This document shows, piece by piece, positions 55,361 through 64,000 of a stretch of DNA of 64,000 bases. Source of the DNA: Luteimonas terrae (GTDB lineage: Bacteria > Pseudomonadota > Gammaproteobacteria > Xanthomonadales > Xanthomonadaceae). A program made the translations under genes and the position numbers. The notes beneath the pieces are model-generated. The model saw nothing but the letters and a program-made list of their open reading frames with translations, did not search any database and was not told where the DNA came from. How positions within the stretch are numbered: position 1 is the first letter of the stretch; each line of letters opens with the position of its first letter. Location of the stretch: the NCBI RefSeq assembly GCF_004358165.1, contig NZ_SMTG01000004.1:248001-312000 (forward strand). The letters are read 5' to 3'.

Positions 55361-56290
55361 TCAGCCGACGCGCTGCCAGTCCAGCCCGCCGGCGGCACCG
55401 GCGCCCGGCAGCCACGGCATCAGCCAGTGGTCGATCAGCAGGAACGCGAACAGCGCCATCAGGTAGACGACGGAGTAGTTGAACATCCGCATCGGAAAGA
55501 AGTCGTCCGGCGGGTCGAACATGCGCCACGCGTACCAGAGGAACACCAGACCCAGCACGACCGCGCCGCCCAGATAGAACACCCCGCTCATGCCGATCGC
55601 GACCGGCAGCAGGGTGATCACCACCAGCAGCACCGTGTAGACCAGGATCGACCAGCGCGTGTAGGCCACGCCGTGCGTGACCGGCAGCATCGGCACCAGC
55701 GCGCGGGCGTAATCGTCGCGGCGGAAGATCGCGAGCGCCCAGAAGTGCGGCGGCGTCCACACGAAGATGATCAGCACCAGCAGCAGCGCGTGCGCCCAGT
55801 CCCAAGCGCCCTGCATGTTGGTCACCGCGGCCCATCCCAGCAGCGGCGGCGCGGCGCCGGCGACGCCGCCGATGACGATGTTCTGCGGCGTCGCGCGCTT
55901 GAGCCAGCCGGTGTAGATCACCGCGTAGCCGATCAGCGAGGCGAAGGTCAGCACTGCGGTCAGCGTGTTCACCAGCAGCACCAGGATCGCCATCGACAGC
56001 GCACCCAGCGCGAGCGCGAACACCAGCACCTGCACCGGCCGCAGCGCGCCGGTCGCCAGCGGCCGGTGCGCGGTGCGCGCCATGACCTTGTCGATGCGCT
56101 GGTCGATCAGATGGTTGATCGCCGCCGCCGATGCCGCCGCCAGCCAGATGCCCAGCAGGCCGAACACGCTTTCCCGCCACGGTGGCAGTCCCGGCACTGC
56201 CAGGAACATGCCCACCAGCGCGGTGAACACGATCAGCGAGACGACGCGCGGCTTGGTCAGCGTCCAGTATTCGCGGGCCTTGAACGCCAT
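55361..56290 (-). CDS. ctaB: protoheme IX farnesyltransferase (heme O synthase)
   Basis: The 309-residue polytopic UbiA-family enzyme adds a farnesyl chain to heme b. Motifs: [17 protein letters not shown], the first Asp-rich [48 protein letters not shown] and [13 protein letters not shown]. It is the last gene of the surf1/sco-like/ctaA/ctaB unit and begins one base after the ctaA stop. Its product feeds CtaA to make heme A for the oxidase encoded just beyond. Confidence 0.95.
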   Translation of the reverse strand: MAFKAREYWTLTKPRVVSLIVFTALVGMFLAVPGLPPWRESVFGLLGIWLAAASAAAINHLIDQRIDKVMARTAHRPLATGALRPVQVLVFALALGALSMAILVLLVNTLTAVLTFASLIGYAVIYTGWLKRATPQNIVIGGVAGAAPPLLGWAAVTNMQGAWDWAHALLLVLIIFVWTPPHFWALAIFRRDDYARALVPMLPVTHGVAYTRWSILVYTVLLVVITLLPVAIGMSGVFYLGGAVVLGLVFLWYAWRMFDPPDDFFPMRMFNYSVVYLMALFAFLLIDHWLMPWLPGAGAAGGLDWQRVG

Positions 56291-56291
56291 G

Positions 56292-57491
56292 TCAGTCCGG
56301 CGTCTTCAGGCGCGCGAGCAGCGACACCAGCACGAACAGCAGCAGCGCCGCGCCCCCGTTGTGCATCACCGCGACCGGCAACGGCAGCGCGAGCTTGACG
56401 TTGAGGATGCCCAGCGCGACCTGCGCGCAGCTCAGCAGTCCCAGCGCGACCGCCCAGCCGCGCAGGCCCGGCGTGCGCATCAGGCGCACGACGAACGCGA
56501 GCAGGTACGCGAACACGGCGATCGCCATGACCCGATGCGCCAGCTGGATGGCCACGCGCGCCGCGCCGTCGAGCACGCCGCCCTCGTAGTCCACGCCGAC
56601 GCCGCGCCACAGCACGAAGCCTTCGCGGAAGTCCGCGTGCGGCCACCACTCGCCGACGCACTTGGGGAAATCGACGTAATGGTGCACGTCGGTCACCCAG
56701 CCGCCGGCGCCGCACGACAGCGCGGCGTAGTTCGCGCTGACCCAGCCGCCGAGTGCGATCTGCACACCGACGAACCCAAGCGCACCGAGCGTCCAGCGCC
56801 GCAGCGCGGGTGCGTCGACCAGCACGATCGGCTGCACCGTCGCCCGCCACGCCATCCACAGCAGCAGCGAGAACGTCAGCATGCCGCCGAGCAGGTGACC
56901 CATGACGATCACCGGCTTGAGCAGCATGGTGACCGTCCATTTGCCGAGCAGCGCCTGGAAGATCACCACCGCCAGCGTCAACGCCGCCGCGCGCGCCAGG
57001 TCGATGTTCGACCAGCGCAAAGCCGCCAGCAGCAGGATCGCCTCGCCCAGCGCCGCGACGCCGAGCGCGGCCATGACGTGGCCCTGCATGTACAGCGGAA
57101 TCGCGACCGCGACCAGCGTCGAGGCGCCGACGATCTGGAGCACGCCGAAGCGGCGCTTGCGTGCGGCCAGCAGCGCCAGCATCAGCACCAGCACGCCCAG
57201 CGACGCCGCCAGATGGCGGTGCACCTGTTCGCGCCAGGCCTTGTGCGACTCGAACTCGCGGATCGCGGTCGCGGCGTGGTCGACGACCTCGCTCGCGGCC
57301 TGCGGCCAGGCGGCGCGGCCGTAACACGTGGGCCAGTCCGGGCAGCTGAGGCCGGCGTCGGACAGACGCACGAAGGCGCCGAACACGATCACGCACAGCG
57401 TCAGCGCCGTCGCCAGCCACGCGATGCGGTGAAAGTGCTTGTAGGTCGCCGGGCGGAACGAGGTCGCGCGCGCGGGAGGCGTGTGGGTCAT
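56292..57491 (-). CDS. ctaA: heme A synthase (COX15/CtaA)
   Basis: The 399-residue inner-membrane enzyme oxidises the C8 methyl of heme O to formyl, giving heme A. Sequence marks: [34 protein letters not shown] (His), [49 protein letters not shown] and [13 protein letters not shown] 57491 overlaps the upstream stop (TGATG); a GTG one codon earlier is also possible. The order surf1, sco-like, ctaA, ctaB gives a complete heme A and oxidase assembly unit. Confidence 0.94.
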   Translation of the reverse strand: MTHTPPARATSFRPATYKHFHRIAWLATALTLCVIVFGAFVRLSDAGLSCPDWPTCYGRAAWPQAASEVVDHAATAIREFESHKAWREQVHRHLAASLGVLVLMLALLAARKRRFGVLQIVGASTLVAVAIPLYMQGHVMAALGVAALGEAILLLAALRWSNIDLARAAALTLAVVIFQALLGKWTVTMLLKPVIVMGHLLGGMLTFSLLLWMAWRATVQPIVLVDAPALRRWTLGALGFVGVQIALGGWVSANYAALSCGAGGWVTDVHHYVDFPKCVGEWWPHADFREGFVLWRGVGVDYEGGVLDGAARVAIQLAHRVMAIAVFAYLLAFVVRLMRTPGLRGWAVALGLLSCAQVALGILNVKLALPLPVAVMHNGGAALLLFVLVSLLARLKTPD

Positions 57492-58090
57492 CACTTGAGT
57501 TTCAGCAGCTTGGCCATGTCGCTGCGCAGATCGCCCGGATCGAAGCCCGGGGCGTAGCGCAGGATCACGAACCCGTTCGGGTCCACGACATAGGCGGGGA
57601 CGCCATTGTCCGCCTCGCCGGACCCGCCGTCGACGCGCGGCAGTGCTGTGCGCAGGGTCGGGTCAGCTTCGACCACCCGCCAGGCACTGTTGCGAACGGC
57701 GCCGTCCGGCACGGAACCGGCCCACAAGATGTCGACATGATCGGCATTGCGGCCGAACAGCTGCCAGACCAGATCGAGCTGCTGCGACAATCGGACGCAG
57801 TCCTGCGCGCAGCCCGCCGGCGGTGCGACGAGGATGCGCCAGCGCCGCTCGACCGGGCGCCAGTCGTAGGTGCCGCCGTCGCTCAGATGCAGCGGATGCA
57901 TGCGCAGGTCGGCGGGCGGGTCGAGCAGCTCGCCCTTGTTCTGCATGCCCGCCGGGCGCCAGCCGGAAAACCGCAGGGCGCCCGCGACGACCGCGCTGCC
58001 GAGGAACAGCACCACGATCAGCGCCAGCAGCGCGCGGTTGCGGTTGCGCTGCCCGGGCGGCAACAGGGGTTCGGCGGGAATCAGGGTCAT
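57491..58090 (-). CDS. Sco-like membrane-anchored CxxxC protein in the oxidase assembly operon
   Basis: The 199-residue protein has one N-terminal helix (about 21-40) and a periplasmic domain with C94-AQD-C98 in VAPPAGCAQDCVRLSQQ. This matches the CxxxC copper-binding motif of Sco1/SenC in spacing and position after a thioredoxin-like strand, and NGVPAYVVDPNGFVILRYAP corresponds to the late thioredoxin-fold strands. The usual conserved His near the C-terminus is not obvious. Coupled to surf1 by ATGA (58087-58090) and to ctaA by TGATG. A role in delivering Cu or reducing the CuA cysteines is inferred. Confidence 0.75.
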   Translation of the reverse strand: MTLIPAEPLLPPGQRNRNRALLALIVVLFLGSAVVAGALRFSGWRPAGMQNKGELLDPPADLRMHPLHLSDGGTYDWRPVERRWRILVAPPAGCAQDCVRLSQQLDLVWQLFGRNADHVDILWAGSVPDGAVRNSAWRVVEADPTLRTALPRVDGGSGEADNGVPAYVVDPNGFVILRYAPGFDPGDLRSDMAKLLKLK

Positions 58091-58821
58091 CGACGACGCT
58101 TCCGGAACGTGAGCACGAGGGCGATGACGAGCACCGCGAGCGCCAGCCCGAACCATTGCACGGCGTAGCCGAGGTGCTTGTCGGGCGGCAGGGTGTTGGG
58201 CAGGACATCGAGATCGCGCGCATAGCCGACGTCGAGCGCCGGATCGACGCGCAGCACCCGCGGCGGCAAGGCGGGCAGTCCGGCATCGGCGGCGATCTCA
58301 TCCAGCTCGATGCGGGTCATCAGCACCGCATCGCCCGGCGCCAGGGCCGGACCGAGGGCGAGCCCGGCCGATGGCGGCGGCGCCAGCAGACCGCGCAACG
58401 CCATGTCGCGACCGAGCAGGCCGTCACCGCGCACGACGGCCGCCTCGGGCAGCCGCGTCGCGCGGTCGGCGAGCGGCGTCCAGCCCAGGTCGACCAGCAG
58501 CGGCGCCGCATCGACCGGCGCGAACAGGCGGTACACGCGCAGGCCCGGCACGCCGGCGTGGATCTGGTTGTCGAGCACGAAGGCCGGCCGGTCGACGAAG
58601 CGGCCCTGCCCCGCGCTCCAGTCGTAGTCGCGGGCCCGCGCGGCGTCGCCGGCGACCGACAGCGGCAGCGCCGTGCGCGCTGCCAGCGTCGCCTCGACGG
58701 CGTCGAGCATGGCCTGCTTCTGGTGCATCCGCGACAGCTGCCACTGGCCCAGCGACACGAACGCGACGATCGCGAGCACGGCCGCGGTCCAGCCGACGAT
58801 GAAGGTCGTGCGGGAACTCAT
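58087..58821 (-). CDS. SURF1 family cytochrome oxidase assembly protein
   Basis: This 244-residue protein has two flanking membrane helices: TFIVGWTAAVLAIVAFVSLG followed by QWQLSRMHQKQ, and a C-terminal GYAVQWFGLALAVLVIALVL with RKRRR. The intervening periplasmic domain contains GRFVDRPAFVLDNQIHAGVP and LLVDLGWTPL, standard for SURF1. It assists heme A insertion into subunit I. ATG 58821 excludes a short Arg-rich upstream stretch. It is divergent from the DUF2909 gene across 59 bases. Confidence 0.92.
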   Translation of the reverse strand: MSSRTTFIVGWTAAVLAIVAFVSLGQWQLSRMHQKQAMLDAVEATLAARTALPLSVAGDAARARDYDWSAGQGRFVDRPAFVLDNQIHAGVPGLRVYRLFAPVDAAPLLVDLGWTPLADRATRLPEAAVVRGDGLLGRDMALRGLLAPPPSAGLALGPALAPGDAVLMTRIELDEIAADAGLPALPPRVLRVDPALDVGYARDLDVLPNTLPPDKHLGYAVQWFGLALAVLVIALVLTFRKRRR

Positions 58822-58880
58822 GCGGCGCGCCCGCCGGGCTGCGATACTCGCCACACACGCCACGTGCCCGGGAGATTGCG

Positions 58881-59105
58881 ATGGTGATGAACGATTCGCT
58901 CAAGACGCTGCTGATCATCGCCTTCGTGCTGCTGATCCTGTGGAACCTCGGCAGCGCGCTGTACTACATGATGACCGACAAGGGCACGACCGACCGCACG
59001 GTCAAGGCGCTCACGCGTCGCATCGGCCTGTCGGTCGGCCTGATCCTGCTGGTGCTGCTGGCGATCTGGATGGGCTGGATCAAGCCGCATGGCGTCTACG
59101 GCTGA
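58881..59105 (+). CDS. twin-transmembrane protein (DUF2909)
   Basis: The 74-residue protein is two hydrophobic helices, SLKTLLIIAFVLLILWNLGS and GLSVGLILLVLLAIWMGW, around a short loop YYMMTDKGTTDRTVKALTRR. This is the DUF2909 family, found next to ctaE/surf1 in many proteobacteria, so it probably assists oxidase biogenesis. It is the only plus-strand gene inside the oxidase block, between ctaE and surf1. Confidence 0.9.
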   Translation: MVMNDSLKTLLIIAFVLLILWNLGSALYYMMTDKGTTDRTVKALTRRIGLSVGLILLVLLAIWMGWIKPHGVYG

Positions 59106-59121
59106 GGCCGGAAAATGAGAG

Positions 59122-59143
59122 GGGCGGCGACGATGCGCCGCCC
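59122..59143. terminator. bidirectional stem-loop between DUF2909 and ctaE
   Basis: GGGCGGCG (59122-59129) pairs perfectly with CGCCGCCC (59136-59143) around a six-base loop, between two convergent stop codons. On the minus strand it is followed by CTCTCATTTTCC, a short U-rich stretch, so it most plausibly terminates the ctaC-ctaE transcript. Confidence 0.6.
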
Positions 59144-59158
59144 GGCGTCGACGCGTCG

Positions 59159-60040
59159 TCAGACGACGTAGACGAACAGGAACAGGATCAGCCACACCAC
59201 GTCGACGAAGTGCCAGTACCAGGCCACCGCTTCGAACGCGAAGTGGTTCTCCTTGGTGAAATGGCCGCGGTAGCAGCGCAGCCAGATCACGATCAGCATG
59301 ATCGTGCCCAGCGTCACGTGCGCGCCGTGGAAGCCGGTGAGCATGAAGAACGTCGAGCCGTAGATGCCCGAGCCCAGCGTGAGATTCAGGTCGCGGTAGG
59401 CGTGGACGTATTCCTCGACCTGGAAGAACAGGAACACGCAGCCCAGCAGGATCGTCGCGCCCAGGAACACCAGCAGTTGGGTGCGATGCGCGGCGCGCAG
59501 CGCGTGGTGCGCGATGGTGATGGTGATGCCCGACGCCAGCAGGATCAGCGTATTGAGCAGCGGCAGGCCCCAGGCCGGAATCGTCTGGAACGCGCCACCG
59601 ACATCGCCCGGGCCGGCCGACGGCCAGGCCGCGCTGTAGCCGTCCCACAGCACCGAATTGGTCATCGCGCCGCTGCCCTCGCCGCCCAGCCACGGCAACG
59701 ACAGCGTGCGCGCGTAGAACAGCGCGCCGAAGAACGCGGCGAAGAACATGATCTCCGAGAAGATGAACCACACCATCCCCATGCGGAACGACACGTCGAC
59801 CTGCTTGTTGTAGTAGCCCGACACCGACTCGAGGATCACGTCGGCGAACCACTTGAACAGGATCAGCGCCAGCACCGCGATGCCGACGAAGAACATCGGA
59901 CGTCCCCAGCTGGCCTCGTTGAACCAGCTGGCCAGGCCCAGCATCGTGACAAACAGGGCGACCGAGGCGAACACCGGCCACTTGCTGTCATGCGGGACGA
60001 AATAGATGTCGGGGTCCTGCTCGGGCTTGGCGTGGGCCAT
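59159..60040 (-). CDS. ctaE: cytochrome c oxidase subunit III
   Basis: This 293-residue seven-helix subunit supports oxygen access and stability of the aa3-type oxidase. Marks: IYFVPHDSKWPVFASVALFV at the start, FRMGMVWFIFSEIMFFAAFF, FQVEEYVHAYRDLNL, GSTFFMLTGFHGAHVTLGT and the final FEAVAWYWHFVDVVWLILFL. ATG 60040 begins AHAKPEQDPDIYFVP. It follows ctaG by 49 bases. A stem-loop lies after its stop. Confidence 0.96.
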   Translation of the reverse strand: MAHAKPEQDPDIYFVPHDSKWPVFASVALFVTMLGLASWFNEASWGRPMFFVGIAVLALILFKWFADVILESVSGYYNKQVDVSFRMGMVWFIFSEIMFFAAFFGALFYARTLSLPWLGGEGSGAMTNSVLWDGYSAAWPSAGPGDVGGAFQTIPAWGLPLLNTLILLASGITITIAHHALRAAHRTQLLVFLGATILLGCVFLFFQVEEYVHAYRDLNLTLGSGIYGSTFFMLTGFHGAHVTLGTIMLIVIWLRCYRGHFTKENHFAFEAVAWYWHFVDVVWLILFLFVYVV

Positions 60041-60089
60041 GGCGGTGTCCGGATCGTCTGGTGCGTGGTTCGGAAGGCGTGCGCTGCGC

Positions 60090-60716
60090 TCAGGGCGCGG
60101 CGGCGACACCGGGAAGAGTGCGTGCCGGCGCCGCCTGGGCGTTCAGACGCGAGGTGAGGACATCGTTCTTGAAGAAGGTGTAGCTCAGCGTGACCGTGTT
60201 GACCTCGGCCGGCAACGACGGGTCGATGATGAAGCGCACCGGCATGTCGCGGGTCTCGCCGGCCTGCAGCGTCTGCGCGGTGAAGCAGAAGCATTCGGTC
60301 TTCTGGAAGAAGCCCGATGCGCGCGCCGGTGCCACCGATGGCGTGGCGCTGCCGACGACCGGCGAGGTGCTGTCGTTGTGGGCGTAGTACGTGGTCTCGT
60401 ACTGCTCGCCCACGCGCACGCGCATGCGCGTTTCGTTGGGCCGGAACGACCACGGCAGGCGCGAGTTCACGGTCGCGTCGAACTCCACCGTCACCCAACG
60501 CTCGGCCGGCGTGGCGGCCGTCGCCGGTGCGGCGACCGCGCTGTTCTCCAGACGGATGCCGAACACCTTCTCGCAGGCGATGCGGTACAGCGGCACCAGC
60601 GAGAAGGTGAAGGCGAACGCGACGACCGAGATGCCGACCAGCTTGCCGATGCCGAAGGTCTTCGGCTTCGGCGCGGCGTTCGCCTGCGGGTCGGGCGTGG
60701 GCATCGCGTCGCTCAT
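60090..60716 (-). CDS. ctaG: cytochrome c oxidase assembly protein CtaG/Cox11
   Basis: This 208-residue protein, one N-terminal helix plus periplasmic Ig-like domain, inserts copper into the CuB site of subunit I. The copper motif CFCF is in TECFCFTAQTL, preceded by LVPLYRIACEKVFGI (the conserved Cys) and followed by MPVRFIIDPSLPAEVNTVTL and SYTFF. Its ATG overlaps the stop of the upstream 41-residue gene (ATGA, 60713-60716). Confidence 0.95.
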   Translation of the reverse strand: MSDAMPTPDPQANAAPKPKTFGIGKLVGISVVAFAFTFSLVPLYRIACEKVFGIRLENSAVAAPATAATPAERWVTVEFDATVNSRLPWSFRPNETRMRVRVGEQYETTYYAHNDSTSPVVGSATPSVAPARASGFFQKTECFCFTAQTLQAGETRDMPVRFIIDPSLPAEVNTVTLSYTFFKNDVLTSRLNAQAAPARTLPGVAAAP

Positions 60717-60838
60717 GCCAGCAGCACCCCGCGCGCGATGAAGCCGACGTAGACCAGCGCCGCGACCGCCGCGATGACGAGCGCCGTGCGCCGGGCGCGA
60801 CGGCGGCGTTCCGCGAGATCGAAGTCGGGGTCGGTCAT
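60713..60838 (-). CDS. small cytochrome oxidase assembly protein, 41 aa
   Basis: The 41-residue single-helix protein (DPDFDLAERRRRARRTALVI, then AAVAALVYVGFIARGVLL) lies between ctaD and ctaG. It matches in size and layout the short oxidase assembly protein commonly annotated there in beta- and gammaproteobacteria. An ATG at 60850 overlapping the ctaD stop (TGATG) would add four residues. Its stop overlaps the ctaG start, so all are translationally coupled. Confidence 0.8.
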   Translation of the reverse strand: MTDPDFDLAERRRRARRTALVIAAVAALVYVGFIARGVLLA

Positions 60839-60849
60839 CGCACAGGTCA

Positions 60850-62478
60850 TCAGTGGCTGATGTCGTCGTGGGCCAGATCGCCCGGCTTGAGCACCGGCGG
60901 CTTGGCGAAGGTGTGGTGCGGCGCCGGCGACGGCACCGTCCACTCCAGGCCCTTGGCGCCTTCCCACGAACGCGCCGCGGCCGGCGCGCCGCGCAGCTTG
61001 GAGTGCAGCAGGATGGCGAACATCATGAAGGGCGTGGCGAACATGCCGAAGGCGCCGATCGAACTGATCAGATTCCAGTCCGCGAACACGACGTTGTAGT
61101 CGGGAATGCGGCGCGGCATGCCGGCCAGGCCGAGGAAGTGCTGCGGGAAGAACAGCAGGTTGACGAAGACGATCGTCCACCAGAAGTGCACCTTCGCCCA
61201 GAACTCGCTGTACATCCGACCGGTCCACTTCGGCCACCAGTAGTAGGTGGCCGCGATGATCGAGAACAGCGCGCCGGTCACCAGCACGTAGTGGAAGTGC
61301 GCGACCACGAAGTAGGTGTCGTGGTACTGGAAGTCGGCCGGCACGATCGCGAGCATCAGGCCCGAGAAACCGCCGATGGTGAACAGGATCACGAACGCGA
61401 TCGCCCACAGCATCGGCGCCTCGAACGTCATCGCGCCGCGCCACATCGTCGAGACCCAGTTGAACACCTTCACGCCGGTCGGAATCGCGATCAGCATCGT
61501 CGCGAACATGAAGTAGATCTCGCCGCCGAGCGGCATGCCCACCGTGAACATGTGGTGGGCCCAGACGATGAAGCTCAGGAACGCGATCGATGCGGTCGCG
61601 TAGACCATCGCCTGGTAACCGAACAGCGGCTTGCGGCTGAAGGTCGGAATGATCTCGCTGACGACGCCGAAGGCCGGCAGGATCATGATGTAGACCTCGG
61701 GATGCCCGAAGAACCAGAAGATGTGCTGGTACATCACCGGGTCGCCGCCGCCGGCGGCGTTGAAGAACGAGGTCATGAAGAACTTGTCGGTCAGCAGCAT
61801 CGTGACCGCGCCGGCCAGCACCGGCATCACCGCGATCAGCAGGAACGCGGTGATCAGCCAGGTCCAGCAGAAGATCGGCATCTTCAACAGGTCCACGCCC
61901 GGGGCGCGCATGTTGAGGATGGTCGCGATGACGTTGATCGCGCCCATGATCGAGCTGATGCCCATCATGTGGATGGCGAAGATCGTCATCGACACGTTGC
62001 TGCCGCCCTGCAGCGACAGCGGCGGGTAGAGCGTCCAGCCGCCGGCCGGGCCGCCGCCGGGCATGAACAGCGTCATCAGCAGCAGGGTGAAGGCGAACGG
62101 CAGGATCCAGAACGACCAGTTGTTCATGCGCGGCAGCGCCATGTCCGGCGCGCCGATCTGCAGCGGGATCATCCAGTTGGCGAGGCCCACGAAGGCCGGC
62201 ATCACGCCGCCGAAGATCATCACCAGCGCATGCATGGTGGTCATCTGGTTGAAGAACGTCGGGCTGACGTGCTGCAGGCCCGGCACCGCGAGTTCGGTGC
62301 GGATGATCACGCTCATCGCCGCGCCGATGATGAACATCACGAACGAGAACAGCAGGTACAGCGTGCCGATGTCTTTGTGGTTCGTGGAGAAGAACCAGCG
62401 CTGGACGAAGCCCTGCTTGTGGGCGTGGTGATCGTCGTGGTGATGCGCGTCTGCGGTCACGGGGTGCGTCGTCGACAT
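60850..62478 (-). CDS. ctaD: cytochrome c oxidase subunit I
   Basis: The 542-residue 12-helix catalytic subunit carries heme a and the heme a3/CuB site. His ligands lie in TMHALVMIFGG, HPEVYIMILPAFG (His-Tyr pair region), AHHMFTVG and VVAHFHYVL. The K-channel-type Tyr/Thr region and GGPAGGWTLYPPLS are present. It reduces oxygen and pumps protons in the inner membrane. It follows ctaC by 21 bases. The heme A, CuB and CuA needed are supplied by ctaA/B, ctaG and the Sco-like gene in the same region. Confidence 0.98.
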   Translation of the reverse strand: MSTTHPVTADAHHHDDHHAHKQGFVQRWFFSTNHKDIGTLYLLFSFVMFIIGAAMSVIIRTELAVPGLQHVSPTFFNQMTTMHALVMIFGGVMPAFVGLANWMIPLQIGAPDMALPRMNNWSFWILPFAFTLLLMTLFMPGGGPAGGWTLYPPLSLQGGSNVSMTIFAIHMMGISSIMGAINVIATILNMRAPGVDLLKMPIFCWTWLITAFLLIAVMPVLAGAVTMLLTDKFFMTSFFNAAGGGDPVMYQHIFWFFGHPEVYIMILPAFGVVSEIIPTFSRKPLFGYQAMVYATASIAFLSFIVWAHHMFTVGMPLGGEIYFMFATMLIAIPTGVKVFNWVSTMWRGAMTFEAPMLWAIAFVILFTIGGFSGLMLAIVPADFQYHDTYFVVAHFHYVLVTGALFSIIAATYYWWPKWTGRMYSEFWAKVHFWWTIVFVNLLFFPQHFLGLAGMPRRIPDYNVVFADWNLISSIGAFGMFATPFMMFAILLHSKLRGAPAAARSWEGAKGLEWTVPSPAPHHTFAKPPVLKPGDLAHDDISH

Positions 62479-62499
62479 GTGCGTGTGTGCCTCGATCGA

Positions 62500-63477
62500 T
62501 CAGCCGGCCGCGGGCGCGGCGGGGGCGGACGGGGACTGCGCGGCGGTGGCGGCTTCGCCCGGCGCCTGCGCTTCGGGTGCGGCAGGCGCGGCAGGTGCGG
62601 GATCGGCCGGGCCGGGCTCGCCCGGGACCGGGATCGCCGGCGCGTTCTTCGCCTTCTCGGCGGCCAGCCAGGTCTGGAACTCGGCCGGCGGCACCGCGCG
62701 CACGACGATCGGCATGAAGCCGTGGTCCTTGCCGCACAGTTCGGCGCACTGGCCGCGATAGACGCCCGGCTCGAGGATCTCGGTCCAGGCCTCGTTGACC
62801 AGGCCGGGAATCGCATCCTGCTTCCATCCGAAGGCCGGCACCCACCAGGAGTGGATCACGTCGTCGGCGGTGACGACGAAGCGGATCTTGGTGTTGGTCG
62901 GCAGCACCAGCGGGTTGTCGACGTCGAGCAGGTAGTGGCCGTGGGCGTCGAGCTCGGCGCGGGTCGTGCCGCGGTTCTGGCGCAGGCGGTCGCTCTCGCG
63001 GTCGAGACGGCTGGTCAGCGTGACGTCCTCGCCCATGTACTCGTACTTCCACATCCACTGCACGCCGGTGACCTTGACGGTCATCTCCGAGTCGCGGGTG
63101 TCGTACATCGCGATCAGCTTGTGCGTGGCCGGCACGGCCATGATCACCAGGATCACGATCGGCACGACCGTCCAGATGACCTCGGCCGTGGTGTTGTGGG
63201 TGAACGTCGCCGCGGTGACGCCGCGCGACTTGCGGAAGCGGAACATCGCCACCGCCATCGCACCGAACACCAGCACGCCGATCGCCACGCAGATCCACAG
63301 CGCGAGCATGTGCGCGTCGTACGCATGCTGGGCGGAGGTGGTGACACCGCGCCCCATGTTGAGCTGCCAGCGATGGGGATCGGCGGATTGCGCCAGAACG
63401 TTGGTGGATGCCAGAAGTGCCATCGCACCTCCCATCCACATTTTAAGACAAGCGCCTTGCTTCACATCGAACCCCAT
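62500..63477 (-). CDS. ctaC: cytochrome c oxidase subunit II
   Basis: This 325-residue precursor receives electrons from cytochrome c. A signal peptide (KMWMGGAMALLASTNVLA) and two helices precede the cupredoxin domain. The CuA ligands lie in VIHSWWVPAFG and YRGQCAELCGKDHGFMPI (two Cys, His, Met). An Ala/Pro-rich tail of about 45 residues follows the domain. Starts at ATG 63477 or GTG 63465 are both possible; the GTG gives a more typical Lys-containing signal start. It is the first gene of the operon. The 211-base gap upstream (63478-63688) must hold its promoter and that of the divergent gene, but no clear hexamers are seen. Confidence 0.95.
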   Translation of the reverse strand: MGFDVKQGACLKMWMGGAMALLASTNVLAQSADPHRWQLNMGRGVTTSAQHAYDAHMLALWICVAIGVLVFGAMAVAMFRFRKSRGVTAATFTHNTTAEVIWTVVPIVILVIMAVPATHKLIAMYDTRDSEMTVKVTGVQWMWKYEYMGEDVTLTSRLDRESDRLRQNRGTTRAELDAHGHYLLDVDNPLVLPTNTKIRFVVTADDVIHSWWVPAFGWKQDAIPGLVNEAWTEILEPGVYRGQCAELCGKDHGFMPIVVRAVPPAEFQTWLAAEKAKNAPAIPVPGEPGPADPAPAAPAAPEAQAPGEAATAAQSPSAPAAPAAG

Positions 63478-63688
63478 GCCTGGACTGGCCTTGGTGCTGG
63501 CGGGAACGCGTCCGTCCTCGCCCGGCGTGGGGTGCCGGGAGATATCTGCGCAGGAGCGGCGGCGTACTGCGGATAACGTCTGAATGGTAGCTGTCGATCT
63601 TCGGCAGGGGCAAGCCGCAGTGCGGCGACGCCACGCGGCCCCTCGGGAACACCCCAGTGGCGACGACCGCCAACGGACGTTATAGCCG

Positions 63689-64000
63689 ATGCATCCCCCG
63701 CACGAGGCCACGCCGATGCCGCCGCGCCTGTATCTGGTTCCAACGCCCGCCCCCACCGGCGCGCGCCGTTCGCAGACCCTGCGGGCGCTGCCCGCCACCG
63801 ACACCGCCAGCCGTCGCGGCTTCGGCGCGCTGCTGCCGACCCGCCAGCGTCTGAAGCTGGAACTGCGCGACGGCGACGGCCGGGGCGGCGTGTTCTCCGC
63901 CGACGACATCCTCGGCGCTGGCGCGCGCCGTCATGGCGAGCACGGCCCGCGCATGCGCCTGCCGGAATCGCTGGAGGGCAGCTTCGCCGATGCCGCCGCG
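63689..64000 (+). CDS. unidentified protein, 5' end only (runs off the window)
   Basis: An open frame from ATG 63689 (or in-frame ATG 63716) continues to the last base. It reads HPPHEATPMPPRLYLVPTPA, then a conserved-looking RRGFGALLPTRQRLKLELRD and ADDILGAGARRHGEHGPRMR. Codon use is that of real genes here, and it is the natural divergent partner of ctaC. No family recognised from the first 104 residues. A competing minus-strand frame over the same bases is low-complexity and rejected. Confidence 0.5.
   Translation, partial: MHPPHEATPMPPRLYLVPTPAPTGARRSQTLRALPATDTASRRGFGALLPTRQRLKLELRDGDGRGGVFSADDILGAGARRHGEHGPRMRLPESLEGSFADAAA

Noticed and set aside
60853..63576. Plus-strand open frame of about 900 codons opposite ctaC and ctaD
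   Set aside because: Antisense shadow of conserved oxidase genes; no recognisable protein.

Overview
This is a very GC-rich, densely coded window. It looks like the chromosome of a Lysobacteraceae/Xanthomonadaceae gammaproteobacterium (Luteimonas, Lysobacter or Pseudoxanthomonas type). Reasons: the GC-saturated third positions; the rpsU-yqeY-dnaG block; the frmR-adhC-fghA formaldehyde operon; the class-3 (plant-like) glutamate-cysteine ligase; the large TonB-dependent receptor; tandem dsbA genes beside cytochrome c4; the ctaCDGE/surf1/ctaAB oxidase block; and the repeat-filled intergenic gaps. The genus is an inference. I saw no rRNA, tRNA, prophage, IS transposase or CRISPR array.

Layout. 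1-5.7 kb: the 3' part of a symporter-type hybrid histidine kinase (CrbS/MxtR-like), a DegV protein, a Dph6-like ATPase and a GNAT enzyme. 5.7-8.5 kb: a palindromic MITE-like element, then the glutathione-dependent formaldehyde operon frmR-adhC-(small DUF3658-like gene)-fghA, with a visible promoter/operator. 8.5-12.4 kb: small genes, xthA, an EAL-CBS-GGDEF c-di-GMP protein and a glutathione S-transferase. 12.45-13.29 kb: no gene, but a large inverted-repeat structure bordered by CTG/CAG tracts. 13.3-21.7 kb: ppc, gshA, engB, cytochrome c4, two dsbA genes and an EEP-family hydrolase. 22-29.7 kb: a TonB receptor, a Cds1-like PLP enzyme, an M20 amidohydrolase, a TauE/SafE permease and purT, separated by REP-like repeats. 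29.8-38.2 kb: soluble lytic transglycosylase, cca, DUF72, two VOC proteins, an AmgK-like kinase, VanZ, a MidA-like methyltransferase and a pteridine reductase.

39.2-45.5 kb holds the most unusual locus. Six overlapping genes (KAS III, metallo-beta-lactamase fold, extended SDR, ceramide-glucosyltransferase-like GT, hydrolase-like, UGT-like GT) follow folK with one-base coupling. This looks like an uncharacterised glycolipid or acyl-glycoside pathway. 45.5-48.4 kb: a YbdG-like MscS channel, folB and tsaD. 48.6-52.8 kb: rpsU-yqeY-GNAT-brkB-dnaG, without rpoD. 53-55.2 kb: a lipoprotein, a phosphoesterase, a 31-residue lysine-rich ORF and a decayed gene. 55.4-63.5 kb: the aa3-type cytochrome oxidase and heme A assembly locus, including a Sco-like CxxxC protein. 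The window ends in the 5' part of an unidentified gene.

Together these are housekeeping and respiratory functions: folate, heme A, purine, glutathione and aldehyde handling, periplasmic thiol oxidation and c-di-GMP signalling. Mobile or repeat DNA is confined to intergenic gaps.
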